The notes beneath the pieces are model-generated. The model saw only the letters and a list, made by a program, of their open reading frames with translations. It did not search any database and was not told the DNA's origin. The position numbers and the translations under genes were made by a program. A DNA stretch of 64,000 nt. Source: Methanocella arvoryzae MRE50 (GTDB lineage: Archaea; Halobacteriota; Methanocellia; Methanocellales; Methanocellaceae). This document shows positions 9,161 to 18,136 of this stretch, piece after piece. The first letter of the stretch is position 1, and each line of letters opens with the position of its first letter. Location: contig NC_009464.1 in NCBI RefSeq assembly GCF_000063445.1, forward strand, positions 3,100,001 through 3,164,000, written 5' to 3'.

Positions 9161-10315
9161 TTAAAGCGTAGCCAGATCTGGCCTCGGTATCCTCTCCGGA
9201 CCTCCTAGCTTGTTAGCTAACCATGCGACTGACCGGGGTATCCATATCCCGCATTGCCCAGGTGCACAATGCCCGTCCTCCCGGTATACCCACTCTTCCT
9301 GCTTTACTCCGCCCTCTTCGGCGATCATAAACAGGTCTTCTATTGGAACGTATGGGTCGTCCGAGCCGTTGATGCTCAGTAGCGGGCAGGCTATTCTACG
9401 CAGGTCCTCTCGTTTGAACAAGGGGAACTCCTCGAGTGCATCCAGCGCTTTATTGAACTCCATCAGGTCGATGCCCATCGCCCTGGCCAGGGGTATTTTC
9501 ATATACCCGGGCCATTTTCTAACGTTGTCCCTGGAAAACGCCCTGTGCACCGGGCTGCCGCAGTTCACAGCAGCTTTAATCTCAGGAGATGTCGAAGCTG
9601 CCACCAGCGTCCAGTATCCCCCAAAACCTGTGCCCATCATGCCGACTCTCGACGGATCGCTCTCGCCCCTGCCTGCCAGGTACTTGATTGCTCTGGAGTA
9701 CACCTCGTTGCCGCCCGGCGGCTCAAGCTTCCATGCGTTCTCCCCTGTCCCAGGCATGTCGATGGTCATGCATGTCATCCCTGCACCCACCACCTGCATA
9801 GCTATGTAGTGCAGGTCTTCCTTGGTACAGTCTGCACCTCCCGTCAGCAGCACGCCCTCCGGCCTGACGATCTCTTTCTCCGGGCGGGGCAGATAGTAGT
9901 TGACAGCGATGTCTCTGTCACCGTAGGGTATCTGCTCCCTGCGGAAGTCGAACGGGAAATAGTGGCTTCCTTCCGATAAAGCCGATCTTTGCCTGGAGTA
10001 GGCTTCCTGTTTCAGCGGCGTCTCTGTAGCCGGAAATCTGGCTATACCATAATACAGGGCAGCGTTGTTGTACAGGCGAGCCTTTTCCCCCTCGCTCTTC
10101 GCGGGAGAGCGAGCCTGGTCCCTGCACCGGTCACCCAGCCTCATGCAGATAGTGGCCCAGCCGTTAACCCCATCGGGTTCGTAAAGCGGTCCGCTGCTTC
10201 TGGTCGCCAGATCATTGAGCAGTTTACCATCCGCCCCGGCGTAAATCCATAAGGGGAACTTGTCCCTTTTCAGCCACAGCATTTCCTCGTCCGCCTGCCT
10301 TTCCATCGCCGCCAT
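9161..10315 (-). CDS. alpha/beta-hydrolase, FrsA/dihydropseudooxynicotine-hydrolase-like
   Basis: Product of 384 residues: a helical N-terminal cap (1-135) followed by an alpha/beta-hydrolase core. Core motifs are VLLTGGADCTKEDLHY (oxyanion region), MPGTGEN, the nucleophile elbow GMMGTGFGGYWT, the acid turn NGSDDPYVPIEDL and the histidine in YREDGHCAPG. The elbow lacks the expected serine (GxSxG reads GTGFG). Substrate unknown. It is flanked by divergent Exo5 and the PAS kinase and seems to be a single-gene unit. Confidence 0.75.
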   Translation of the reverse strand: MAAMERQADEEMLWLKRDKFPLWIYAGADGKLLNDLATRSSGPLYEPDGVNGWATICMRLGDRCRDQARSPAKSEGEKARLYNNAALYYGIARFPATETPLKQEAYSRQRSALSEGSHYFPFDFRREQIPYGDRDIAVNYYLPRPEKEIVRPEGVLLTGGADCTKEDLHYIAMQVVGAGMTCMTIDMPGTGENAWKLEPPGGNEVYSRAIKYLAGRGESDPSRVGMMGTGFGGYWTLVAASTSPEIKAAVNCGSPVHRAFSRDNVRKWPGYMKIPLARAMGIDLMEFNKALDALEEFPLFKREDLRRIACPLLSINGSDDPYVPIEDLFMIAEEGGVKQEEWVYREDGHCAPGQCGIWIPRSVAWLANKLGGPERIPRPDLATL

Positions 10316-10476
10316 AATCGATCATAAAAAACTGGACAGGCCCGACTTTATATTTTAATGATGGATGACGCGGGGAAACAGATCGCGAGACTTACCGATC
10401 ACCTTTGCCGGTGTGGCTTAACGTAAGAAATCAGCGGTGCAGCAAGTATTTTTAATCGCGCTACGTTCAGTCTCTC

Positions 10477-11325
10477 ATGACCGGCGCCCTCGATAAATAC
10501 GGCATAAGCAGGCTCAATGTCACCCACCTCTCCCAGCAGTTCTGGTGCGAGCGCCAGGTAGCCCTCTCGCTGGAGCACCCCCGGGAAGAGACAGAAGAGA
10601 TGGCCGCGGGCACCGAAATCCACCGAGAACTTATGCTGGAGATCGTCAAAGAGGTCTCGGCGGAAACCACCACTATCGAGGACGAAATCTACCTGATGAT
10701 GCTGAACCTCAGAACCGGGCTGGAGCAGCTTGTCTCTGAGGGAAAGACCCGGGAACTGAGGGTATTCGGCAGGGCAGGGGAGTTCCCGCTCTCGGGCATC
10801 ATCGACGAGCTCTCCTTGAATGATGGTCAGCTGACTATCCTGGACCACAAAACCCGCACTAAACCCTCTCTGCCGCCGCCTCCGACTTTTGCAACGGCCG
10901 AGATCCAGGTCATGCTCTACCGGAAGCTGCTGGACGACCTCCGCTTCGGGCGTTACACCCCTGACCAGTTTTTTACAGACCGCAGGCTGCCTGACCTCGG
11001 GGATATTTCCCCCGGTATGAAAGACCAGCTGGAAGCACAGGGGCTCTACGAAAAGCTGACCCCGGCAGAGCTGACCGTCGAAGTATTCTCCGCTTTCCGG
11101 AAACTGCCCGCTATCTCAGACTACCTGATCGTCCGCTACCTGCACCGGGACTCGGGCAGCCATATCGGCGACAAGGTGGTTCTCCACGACCCGGCCGCCC
11201 TCGATAAAAAGCTCAGCCACGCCCTCAAGTTCTGGACCGGCGAGCGGGAAGCTACTACAGTAAAAAGCAGAGAGCGGTGGAAGTGCAACTACTGCGAGTA
11301 CCGGGGAGTACACTGCCCGCTCTGA
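10477..11325 (+). CDS. Exo5/Dem1-type 4Fe-4S single-strand exonuclease (PD-(D/E)XK)
   Basis: Product of 282 residues similar to the Exo V (Dem1) family, related to Cas4 and RecB nucleases. The iron-sulphur cysteines appear as FWCERQ near residue 29 and a C-terminal trio in WKCNYCEYRGVHC. The nuclease motifs are GTEIHRE, GIIDELSL and ILDHKTR, then AEIQVMLYRKLL. There are no CRISPR genes near it, so it is more likely a repair nuclease than Cas4. A TATTTTTAA box about 25 bases upstream suggests a leaderless message. Confidence 0.82.
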   Translation: MTGALDKYGISRLNVTHLSQQFWCERQVALSLEHPREETEEMAAGTEIHRELMLEIVKEVSAETTTIEDEIYLMMLNLRTGLEQLVSEGKTRELRVFGRAGEFPLSGIIDELSLNDGQLTILDHKTRTKPSLPPPPTFATAEIQVMLYRKLLDDLRFGRYTPDQFFTDRRLPDLGDISPGMKDQLEAQGLYEKLTPAELTVEVFSAFRKLPAISDYLIVRYLHRDSGSHIGDKVVLHDPAALDKKLSHALKFWTGEREATTVKSRERWKCNYCEYRGVHCPL

Positions 11326-11348
11326 GAATTTTTTGTATACTATCCGAT

Positions 11349-11398
11349 CTATGCATTAGCGACCGCTATGCAATTGCGACCGCTATGCATTAGCTACA
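11349..11398 (+). repeat. three tandem 17-bp repeats
   Basis: Three head-to-tail copies of CTATGCATTAGCGACCG, with small changes in the second and third copies, fill the gap between the convergent Exo5 and thioredoxin genes. Possibly recombination residue or a 3' end structure; no coding frame. Confidence 0.8.
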
Positions 11399-11412
11399 GT
11401 CTCCGGGCAGAC

Positions 11413-11994
11413 TTATAGTCCGCTCCACGCAAACGCTTTCTTCGCCCAGTCGCTCTCCGGGTACTTCCTGCTCAGGTAGATGTGGGCATTCTTGAGCATT
11501 TTAGCGTCATTTGTCTTCTTGTACTGAGCTACGCCTGTATAGTAGGCCGCTTCAGGTGCCGCCTCGGTCTCGGGGTACTTTTTGTCGATCGTCTCGAAGC
11601 AACTGATCGCCTTATCGTAGTCTTCGTTCCGCATCGAGACCTTTCCCTCGCCGAGGATCAGCTGAGCCCTGAAATCCTTCGGCGGCAGGTAGCCTACGAA
11701 CCGGTACGCCTCACTGCCGTCCTTGTCTGCGATGATAAACGTAGGCGTCCATTCTACGTTGTACTTTTTGACCAGGTCCTTGTTTCCCGGCTCCGATATC
11801 TCGAACATGCCCAGCGCAAACCTGTGCCCGGCATGGAGGACCACGTCTCTGGTCGGCAGTGTCTTCTCGATCATCATCTTGCATCCGCTACAGTGGTGGG
11901 AATGGAAGAACAGCAGTATCGGCTTTCCCGTCTTCCTGGCCACGTCCTGCACCTCATCGTATTTCTCCATCCAGTTGAGCTTTTGCTCCATCAT
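11413..11994 (-). CDS. thioredoxin-fold protein with C-terminal TPR-like helices
   Basis: Product of 193 residues from the ATG chosen. The thioredoxin-like domain (about 1-110) has HSHHCSGCKMM as its CxxC and the cis-proline loop VEWTPTFII. The C-terminal 80 residues read as tetratricopeptide-like helices (NEDYDKAISCFETIDKKYP, APEAAYYTGVAQYKK). No signal peptide, so a cytoplasmic disulphide or redox role is likely. GGTGAT five bases before the ATG at 11994 favours this start over the TTG at 12000. Confidence 0.8.
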   Translation of the reverse strand: MMEQKLNWMEKYDEVQDVARKTGKPILLFFHSHHCSGCKMMIEKTLPTRDVVLHAGHRFALGMFEISEPGNKDLVKKYNVEWTPTFIIADKDGSEAYRFVGYLPPKDFRAQLILGEGKVSMRNEDYDKAISCFETIDKKYPETEAAPEAAYYTGVAQYKKTNDAKMLKNAHIYLSRKYPESDWAKKAFAWSGL

Positions 11995-12149
11995 ATCCAA
12001 TCACCGCTTTCAATAACTTCACACCTGAAACGTCCTCCTCTGACAATTTTAAGCTGATATGGGTAAAGAGCATCCGGGGTGGAATAATGCTGTAGCTAAT
12101 GCGGAGTTTTAGCGTGGTTATATAACCGGGCAAGACTATTCTATCGTCT

Positions 12150-12869
12150 ATGAGTGCCAGCTCAAGGATAGACTCCGATTTGTCTGCAATCATCGATCGC
12201 TTCAAAGCTCTCGAAAGCCCCAAAGATCGGGAAGGCATGGCCCGGTTCGGTATCCGGACCGACAGGGCCTTCGGCATCTCCGTCTATGTCCTGCGGGACA
12301 TGGCGAAGGAGATCGGCACCAGCCATGAGCTGGCACTGGCGCTGTGGGATACGGGCTACCACGAAGCGAGAATCCTGGCCGGCATCATCGATGACCCGAA
12401 GCAAGTCACCTCAGACCAGATGGACGCGTGGGTCGCCGAATTCGACTCCTGGGACGTCTGCGACCAGTGCTGCTCCAACCTGTTCGACCAGACTCCGTTT
12501 GCCTACGAAAAGGCCTTCCAGTGGGCCGACGACGACCGGGAGTTCGTCCGCAGGTCAGGCTTCGTCATGATGGCTGCTCTGGCTGTCCATGACAAAAAAG
12601 CGGGCGATGAGAGCTTCGAGCAGTTCTTCCCGGTCATGAAAAAGTACGCCACCGACGACCGCAACTTCGTCCGCAAGGCCGTCAACTGGGCTTTGAGAAA
12701 CGTCGGCAAGCGCAACTTGACTTTGAATGCCTGCGCCATCGAAGTTGCCGAAGAGATCAAGGCCATCAACACCAAAAGCGCCCGGTGGATCGCCAGCGAT
12801 GCGCTGCGAGAGCTGAAAAGCGAGAAAGTGCAGGCCAGACTTGCTGCGAAGGCTAAAAAGGCAAAATAG
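12150..12869 (+). CDS. DNA alkylation repair protein, AlkD-like
   Basis: Product of 239 residues with HEAT-like helical repeats of the AlkD family, which removes bulky alkylated bases without base flipping. The family core is seen in RAFGISVYVLRDMAKEIG, LALWDTGYHEARILAG and the aromatic-acidic FDSWDVCDQCC. Later repeats carry RRSGFVMMAALAVHDK and FVRKAVNWALRNVGK. The tail is lysine/alanine-rich. TTATATAA ends about 25 bases before the ATG, so the mRNA is probably leaderless. Confidence 0.88.
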   Translation: MSASSRIDSDLSAIIDRFKALESPKDREGMARFGIRTDRAFGISVYVLRDMAKEIGTSHELALALWDTGYHEARILAGIIDDPKQVTSDQMDAWVAEFDSWDVCDQCCSNLFDQTPFAYEKAFQWADDDREFVRRSGFVMMAALAVHDKKAGDESFEQFFPVMKKYATDDRNFVRKAVNWALRNVGKRNLTLNACAIEVAEEIKAINTKSARWIASDALRELKSEKVQARLAAKAKKAK

Positions 12870-12893
12870 CTTACAACAGCGGCATGGTAGTTT

Positions 12894-13062
12894 TTCACCA
12901 CAGAGACGCACAGAGCGACTGGTTCACCACAGAGGCACAGAGAACACAGAGATTTTTCTAAAGACAATTGCATATTGACCGTATGTTAAAAAGTCTCTGT
13001 GAATCTCTGTTCGCCTCTGTGCCTCTGTGGTAAAATAGTAACTCTGTGAGTCTCTGTGGTTA
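12894..13062. repeat. CACAGAG-family repeats, inverted pair
   Basis: Left arm (12894-12952) has about six degenerate copies of CACAGAG(G/A) on the plus strand. Right arm (12991-13062) has the complementary CTCTGTG units. A unique AT-rich core of about 38 bases separates them. The transcript could fold as a long imperfect hairpin. The same family recurs at 40254-40592. No protein is encoded. Confidence 0.85.
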
Positions 13063-13143
13063 TAAGTACTCTGTTGTCTCTTCCAGCATCCAGAAGGCTT
13101 ATCTATTCCTTAAGTCTCTAATACACCATTCGCTGGGATACTA

Positions 13144-14043
13144 TTGCCAGGCAATACGATCACTCCTAACCCTGATACGCTTAAGAAATACAATGCTGAC
13201 GTCTACGACGATGCTTCTGACATTTACGACACGTACGAGGGCCTGTTTTTCCCGTACCTGTTCGGGCGTATCCGGGAGCTTGTGGCGGATCGGTTTATCC
13301 CCTCGCTGCCCAATGATGCAGTGGTGCTGGACGTGGGCTGCGGTACCGGCCAGCAGACGCTGTTGTTCAGGGAGAAGGGCATCGCCGTCGTCGGCGTCGA
13401 CATCAGTGCCGGGCTGGTGCGGGTTGCCAATGAAAAGATCGGCGAGAATATCTGCATGGTGTCTGACGCATGCCGGTTGCCATTTGTGGACGGGGTTTTC
13501 GACGCTGTCTCCTGCGCCGGCAGCACGCTAAACCATATTCCTGACTACGGCTGCTTTTTCGATGAGGTTGCCCGGGTGCTTAAGCCGGGCGGATATATCT
13601 TTCTGGAATCGGACAACAAGTGGCGCCCTGACATGTTCTGGTGTCTCTTAAGCTGTATGGCCGGCGACCCACTGCAGTACCACGAAAAGCTCGGCCACGT
13701 GATCGGGTACTTCAAACGCCCCCTGTCAGAAGGCTATCCGTACGTGTTTCCGCTCTCTTTCGGGGAAGGCAAAGTGAGGGAGCTGAACCTGCGCACCTTC
13801 ACCTGCAAAGAACTCTATAAAGAACTGGGCGCCCGGGGATGTAAAGTTGAAAAAGTCTACGGCATCCACGCCATAACAAACGTCCTGCCCAGCCCCCTGA
13901 TGATCCAGGATCATCCGGGCAAGATTACAACTGCCGTATTCAAGTTCCTCGCCTTCTTCGAAAACCGGCTCTACGGCCTCTGGCCGATCAACCGGGTGGG
14001 GATGAGCGTCATCGTCTTCGCGAGAAAAAATGCGCCGAAGTAG
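13144..14043 (+). CDS. SAM-dependent methyltransferase
   Basis: Class I methyltransferase of 299 residues. Motif I is VVLDVGCGTGQQTLLF (about 60-75), with the motif II acid in VVGVDISAGL and post-motif FDAVSCAGSTLNHI and LKPGGYIFLESDN. The C-terminal half (about 180-299) is larger than in a minimal enzyme and may form the acceptor site. The start used is TTG; no in-frame ATG is seen ahead of the conserved core. Substrate unknown. The stop codon is embedded in the hairpin at 14040-14071. Confidence 0.83.
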   Translation: MPGNTITPNPDTLKKYNADVYDDASDIYDTYEGLFFPYLFGRIRELVADRFIPSLPNDAVVLDVGCGTGQQTLLFREKGIAVVGVDISAGLVRVANEKIGENICMVSDACRLPFVDGVFDAVSCAGSTLNHIPDYGCFFDEVARVLKPGGYIFLESDNKWRPDMFWCLLSCMAGDPLQYHEKLGHVIGYFKRPLSEGYPYVFPLSFGEGKVRELNLRTFTCKELYKELGARGCKVEKVYGIHAITNVLPSPLMIQDHPGKITTAVFKFLAFFENRLYGLWPINRVGMSVIVFARKNAPK

Positions 14044-14071
14044 CGTTACACTGTAAAAAATGTAACGCTAC
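14040..14071. terminator. bidirectional hairpin spanning two stop codons
   Basis: GTAGCGTTACA and TGTAACGCTAC form a perfect 11-bp stem around a 10-base loop (CTGTAAAAAA). The left arm contains the methyltransferase TAG and the right arm the complement of the TAG of the convergent surface-protein gene. It likely ends or stabilises both messages. Confidence 0.65.
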
Positions 14072-15540
14072 TGGCCTTCTCTTTTTCTACCCAGGAATCC
14101 TGCCGTAATCCCGGCCGTCACGAGCAGACAGCCAAGTACTGCCAGTGCGCTAAAGTCAAAACCGGTCGCAGGTACTGGTGATACGTCAGGTAATGGTACC
14201 GGGGTCGGAGATGCCGTCGTTACAATGGCAGGAGTGGGAGTTCCTGTAGAATCTGCTTCTTGCACCGGGCCTGTAGTATTGTCGGGTACTGGAGTCGGTG
14301 TCGAGGATACTGAGACAGAACTTGCATCACCGGGCAAATCGACGTAGAGATCGGTCACCTGTACAGCATAGGGTTTACCTCCGTACTGTGATATTTCTCC
14401 ATTACCCAGTTCGCCGAAACAATTTGAACCCCATGCCCATACTGTGCCATCATTTTTAACGGCCAGCAAATGCATGTCGCCAGTGCTAATAGCTACGATG
14501 TCCGAAAAGCCTGATAGCTGCACAGGCGTATTGCTGTCGAGCGAAGCTTGCCCGTCATAGCAATTCGGATTGCTACCCCACGCCCATATTGTTCCATCCT
14601 TCTTCAAAGCCACATAATAGCCTACTCCACTATCAATTTCCCTGACATCACTCATTCCCGGCACAGGATGTGGGGATGGGACGACGTATCCCAGAGGATC
14701 CCCATCATCGTTCGTACCATCGTACGTCGGAAATTTCGAGTCTCCGGAAACCCAGAAGTTATTCTTGCCCCAGCCATACACCTGGCCAGTACCGTCGAGG
14801 GCCAGCACGCTGGAATCAGACATATAATAATCATTGATACCAAAACATATCGACTGGGGACAGACCAGCTTAACGTTGTCAAGCTGCATCTGTACAGGCA
14901 ATTCCCTGCTGACGTTGGTACCGTCGTTCAGCTGGTAATCCCTGTTTTCCCCCCAGCTCCACCAGGAACCATCATCTTTCTGCACGTAAACAAAGCTTAT
15001 CGTCGGTACCACTCTGCTGACATTACCGATCGACAGCTGTACAGGCTCGAGAGTATATTCGGAATGCCTGATGTCGTCAAAGCTTAGACATAGCTCTCTC
15101 CCGCACATCCAGAGGCTGCCATCAGTTTTCACCATATAAACCGTGTTTCCTGTGCTGGCGATAGATTTTACATCAGCGATATTGATCTGGACAGGCGTAG
15201 TGCTATTTTCCCCGGGATAAGAACCAGCCTGGCTGGCAGGCATCATTCCCCATGCCCATACTGTACCATCGTCTTTCAATACTACCGCGCCCCCTACTCC
15301 AGAAGCAACCATCTTCACGTGATCGATTAAAGGTACTTTAGTCGGGTGCACGTACTTCTCCCCGAGGAAATATCCCCACACCCAGAGATCACCGTCAGCG
15401 CCGATTGCATAACCTGACGAGTCCAGTGCGCAGACTTCCGTTACCGTGATCGCACTGGCCGTCGTTGACAGAGCCACGATCAAGCTTGCTAATAGGAGCA
15501 ATATAATAGAGGATTTAACCAGAATTTTACTTGAAATCAT
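14068..15540 (-). CDS. surface-exposed RCC1-repeat protein with C-terminal anchor
   Basis: Product of 490 residues. A signal peptide spans about 1-29 (LLLLASLIVALSTTASA). Then come RCC1-type beta-propeller blades, each with a copy of DGTVWAWG or a variant (DGDLWVWG, DGSLWMCG, DGTIWAWG). A Thr/Pro/Ser linker follows (TPTPVPDNTTGPV), and then PATGFDFSALAVLGCLLVTAGITAG and basic residues, a PGF-CTERM-like sorting tail. It starts within the ATGA overlap of the preceding permease gene, so it is probably exported or handled together with that transporter. Confidence 0.82.
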   Translation of the reverse strand: MISSKILVKSSIILLLLASLIVALSTTASAITVTEVCALDSSGYAIGADGDLWVWGYFLGEKYVHPTKVPLIDHVKMVASGVGGAVVLKDDGTVWAWGMMPASQAGSYPGENSTTPVQINIADVKSIASTGNTVYMVKTDGSLWMCGRELCLSFDDIRHSEYTLEPVQLSIGNVSRVVPTISFVYVQKDDGSWWSWGENRDYQLNDGTNVSRELPVQMQLDNVKLVCPQSICFGINDYYMSDSSVLALDGTGQVYGWGKNNFWVSGDSKFPTYDGTNDDGDPLGYVVPSPHPVPGMSDVREIDSGVGYYVALKKDGTIWAWGSNPNCYDGQASLDSNTPVQLSGFSDIVAISTGDMHLLAVKNDGTVWAWGSNCFGELGNGEISQYGGKPYAVQVTDLYVDLPGDASSVSVSSTPTPVPDNTTGPVQEADSTGTPTPAIVTTASPTPVPLPDVSPVPATGFDFSALAVLGCLLVTAGITAGFLGRKREGQ

Positions 15541-16343
15541 ACAATATCACCTTTCGTATAGATTGCCATTGTAGCCAGGCAGGCGAGAACGATCGCTGCC
15601 ACAAAGAAAAACAGGTTGACCAGATTAGCGTCGAACCACTCGCCCATGGTCAAAGAGACGCTCTGCAGGCTGGCTGCCTTACTGATATACAGGCTGCACA
15701 TCGCAGATTTTGGGCTGAAGTTGCTCAGCCAGGGAAGCAGCCATGTCCATCCGACGTAGCCGTCGATGAAAATGTACGCCACCGCCAGGGACGTCGAGAT
15801 CAGCAGGTCTTTGATGACCGCGCCGATGAACATGGCGATTGTCAAACTCAAAGATGCGTAGACCATGGCAATCAGCGCATATATGGCGATCCTCGAGAGA
15901 AAGTCCGCCGGGTCTGCGGGCATCTTGTAAAGAAGGGAGAGAGCCACCGCTGCAAGAAGCAGGCTGTATACGATAACGAACAGCATATACACGTTCAAGC
16001 CCAGGAGCTTTCCGACGATCAAATCCTGCCTGTATAGCGGCTTAGACAGGAGGACGTTCAGGGAATGGTTTCTCCGCTCCTCAGCGATAGAAATGACACC
16101 GACGAAGACTGCTACCACGGAACAGTACACGGCCGTGAACATGAACGTCTGGCCGAGGCAATAATACAGCCCCTTCTCCGTATGGCCGCCACCGATCGTT
16201 GCAGCCGTCCCTCCGGCGCCGTTGAGTATCGCCAGGAAAGTCAACAGGAGTATAATTACCGGGGTAAGCGGGTGATAATATACTCGCGCAAACTCATTTT
16301 TTGCTACGTAGCATGTAGCGGATAGCCGGGAGGGAGCGGTCAT
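15537..16343 (-). CDS. ABC-2 type transporter permease
   Basis: Product of 268 residues from the ATG at 16343, with six predicted membrane helices and the ABC-2 permease pattern ISIAEERRNHSLNVLLSKPLYRQDLIVGKLLG. The frame is open 31 codons further upstream, but that part overlaps the previous gene. The chosen ATG forms an ATGA overlap with the upstream permease stop, and this gene ends in an ATGA overlap with the RCC1 protein gene. No ATP-binding subunit is encoded beside it. Confidence 0.85.
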   Translation of the reverse strand: MTAPSRLSATCYVAKNEFARVYYHPLTPVIILLLTFLAILNGAGGTAATIGGGHTEKGLYYCLGQTFMFTAVYCSVVAVFVGVISIAEERRNHSLNVLLSKPLYRQDLIVGKLLGLNVYMLFVIVYSLLLAAVALSLLYKMPADPADFLSRIAIYALIAMVYASLSLTIAMFIGAVIKDLLISTSLAVAYIFIDGYVGWTWLLPWLSNFSPKSAMCSLYISKAASLQSVSLTMGEWFDANLVNLFFFVAAIVLACLATMAIYTKGDIV

Positions 16344-17221
16344 GTCACATCCCTCCGTAAAAACGCAATATAGCTCACGACTATTACAACGAGGACATAC
16401 GTGGCAAGTTTTACAATATTCGGCAGCGCCGCGCACAGCGTTGAAAGTAGGTCAGAGGCGGGATTAAGAATACTGTCGGCCTGAACCGGGCCTTTGAAGA
16501 TGCTGCTCATGATGCCGTCCGGTATGTACTCGAGGAACGGCGGGTTCACCACGCTCCAGCCTAACAAGCCCGATAGCTTACCGGAGATCTCGCCTGACAG
16601 CGAGTCGATCATGAAAAATTTGAAGATCGTGCTGAGTATCAGGGCAAAGGCAAGGTCCGTGAACAGCAGAGAGATCAGCAATGCTGCCGAGAAGAACATG
16701 AGTACGTAGATCAGAGAAATTAATGCCACTATGGGAAGCCTGATTAAGTATTCCCCGGCCAGCGGCGAAAAGGCTTCCCCCCATGCTATTGTTATGTAAC
16801 CAGTATATGCCAGTATAGTAACCACGAAGACCGATAGAATAAACATCGAGCACCCAAGCAGCTTTCCATTGATGATCGTATCCCTGTATAATGGCTTGAC
16901 GACCAGGGTATTCAGCGTATTGCCGTACCTCTCGATCGCCACCGTACAAACGCCGAGAATGATTCCTAAGAATGACCCGTAAAACGTGAGCACGTGCATG
17001 ATGTTTACAAGCATGATACCTGTGTAGTAATCCGAATCCTTGCCGCCCAGCATATGGTAGTAAAATAGCGTTTGGGTGTAGGCTTCGTCTCCGGGCGGGC
17101 GCAGTTCTATCAGGCATTTAGCGAATAACAGAAAGTATATCGCACCTGTTATTAGCATCAGCTTGCTCCTCGCCAGGTTACCAAACTCGTTTCCGGCGAT
17201 GACAAAGACATTTCTCACCAT
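16340..17221 (-). CDS. ABC-2 type transporter permease
   Basis: Product of 293 residues, paralogous to the next gene. It has about six membrane helices and the matching motif TVAIERYGNTLNTLVVKPLYRDTIINGKLLGC. The two permeases probably form a heterodimer. This is the first gene of a minus-strand unit of three ATGA-linked genes. The ATPase that must drive the pair is absent here and would have to be supplied from elsewhere. Confidence 0.85.
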   Translation of the reverse strand: MVRNVFVIAGNEFGNLARSKLMLITGAIYFLLFAKCLIELRPPGDEAYTQTLFYYHMLGGKDSDYYTGIMLVNIMHVLTFYGSFLGIILGVCTVAIERYGNTLNTLVVKPLYRDTIINGKLLGCSMFILSVFVVTILAYTGYITIAWGEAFSPLAGEYLIRLPIVALISLIYVLMFFSAALLISLLFTDLAFALILSTIFKFFMIDSLSGEISGKLSGLLGWSVVNPPFLEYIPDGIMSSIFKGPVQADSILNPASDLLSTLCAALPNIVKLATYVLVVIVVSYIAFLRRDVT

Positions 17222-17509
17222 TTACACGACCTTTAACGTAATGATCAGACTGCCTTTACGGGCTGTCATATACCTGAGCAGGGGTATAACAATCGCTTCG
17301 ATACAGGCGTGACAGTCATTTTTCTCCATCTGCCGGCGATTGTATACATATTCTTAACAAAATGAGTCTTGATCGGACTATTTATCCGTTCTCTCACCAA
17401 GTGTTGATCGTATGATCGGCCGTACGTCCGTAAGAGATGATGAGGCTAATGCTCATTTTTTCGGAACCAGCATATTTATATTCTGACCTGCCTTGATCAA
17501 AGATGTGAT

Positions 17510-18073
17510 ATGATGAATGGCCACTTGATCAGAGCCATGGTGCTCATGGTATCTTTAACCCTCATCCTGCTGACTTCCGGCTGTACTCAGCCTGCGAGCC
17601 CATCTCCCTCTCCGTCTTACCATCCGACTCTGCCAGCAACGTCTTCAGCGCAGGTTGCGTCCCCCACCCCGGTTCCGGGAAGCGACGAAGCGAACATTAA
17701 TTTTACCTATATCATGAAGACCTACCCGAAGCAGTACGAAGGCTTGACACCTAATCCCGGCGAGCTTATCTACGTCTTTGACGTAAAAGTAGACTCTGAT
17801 AAGCCTGTGCAGACAGACGATTCCTGGTTCGGGATCGAGTACAGGAAGAACGCCACGCAGCCTATACAGGATCTGGAGCCAAACACTGTCTTCCGGTATC
17901 CCTCGAAGACTATCGGCGACGGCTCGGGACCTGCTGAAGGCAGGCTGATCATCGCCCTGCCGGCGCCGGAGAGCGGCTCCCTAATACGCCCCTATTACTA
18001 CAAGCCAGTCAATCAGCAGCACGGGGAATACCTGGTGAAGACGAAAGTCTATGGTATCCTGAGGACCTCTTAA
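17510..18073 (+). CDS. exported lipoprotein, DUF4352-like
   Basis: Product of 187 residues. The N-terminus is a lipoprotein signal with lipobox LLTSGC at about residues 20-25, then a Ser/Pro/Thr linker (PASPSPSPSYHPTLP). The folded part, beginning NFTYIMKTYPKQYEG, reads as an immunoglobulin-like beta domain of the DUF4352 type, judged from GELIYVFDVKVDSDKP and FGIEYRKNATQ. Probably anchored on the outer face of the membrane. CATATTTATATT near 17466-17477 is a likely promoter. Confidence 0.75.
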   Translation: MMNGHLIRAMVLMVSLTLILLTSGCTQPASPSPSPSYHPTLPATSSAQVASPTPVPGSDEANINFTYIMKTYPKQYEGLTPNPGELIYVFDVKVDSDKPVQTDDSWFGIEYRKNATQPIQDLEPNTVFRYPSKTIGDGSGPAEGRLIIALPAPESGSLIRPYYYKPVNQQHGEYLVKTKVYGILRTS

Positions 18074-18136
18074 TGATTTATGGCTGCCGTTTTTAGGCAG
18101 CACATTTTATATTGCATGAAGTGTATTGGTGTTACC

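Noticed and set aside
12894-13062. CRISPR-like repeats (CACAGAG and the other short words)
   Set aside because: Repeat units are only 7-10 bases, degenerate and without regular unique spacers; no cas genes are present. The Exo5 protein at 10477 and the CARF-like protein at 42905 do not by themselves indicate CRISPR.
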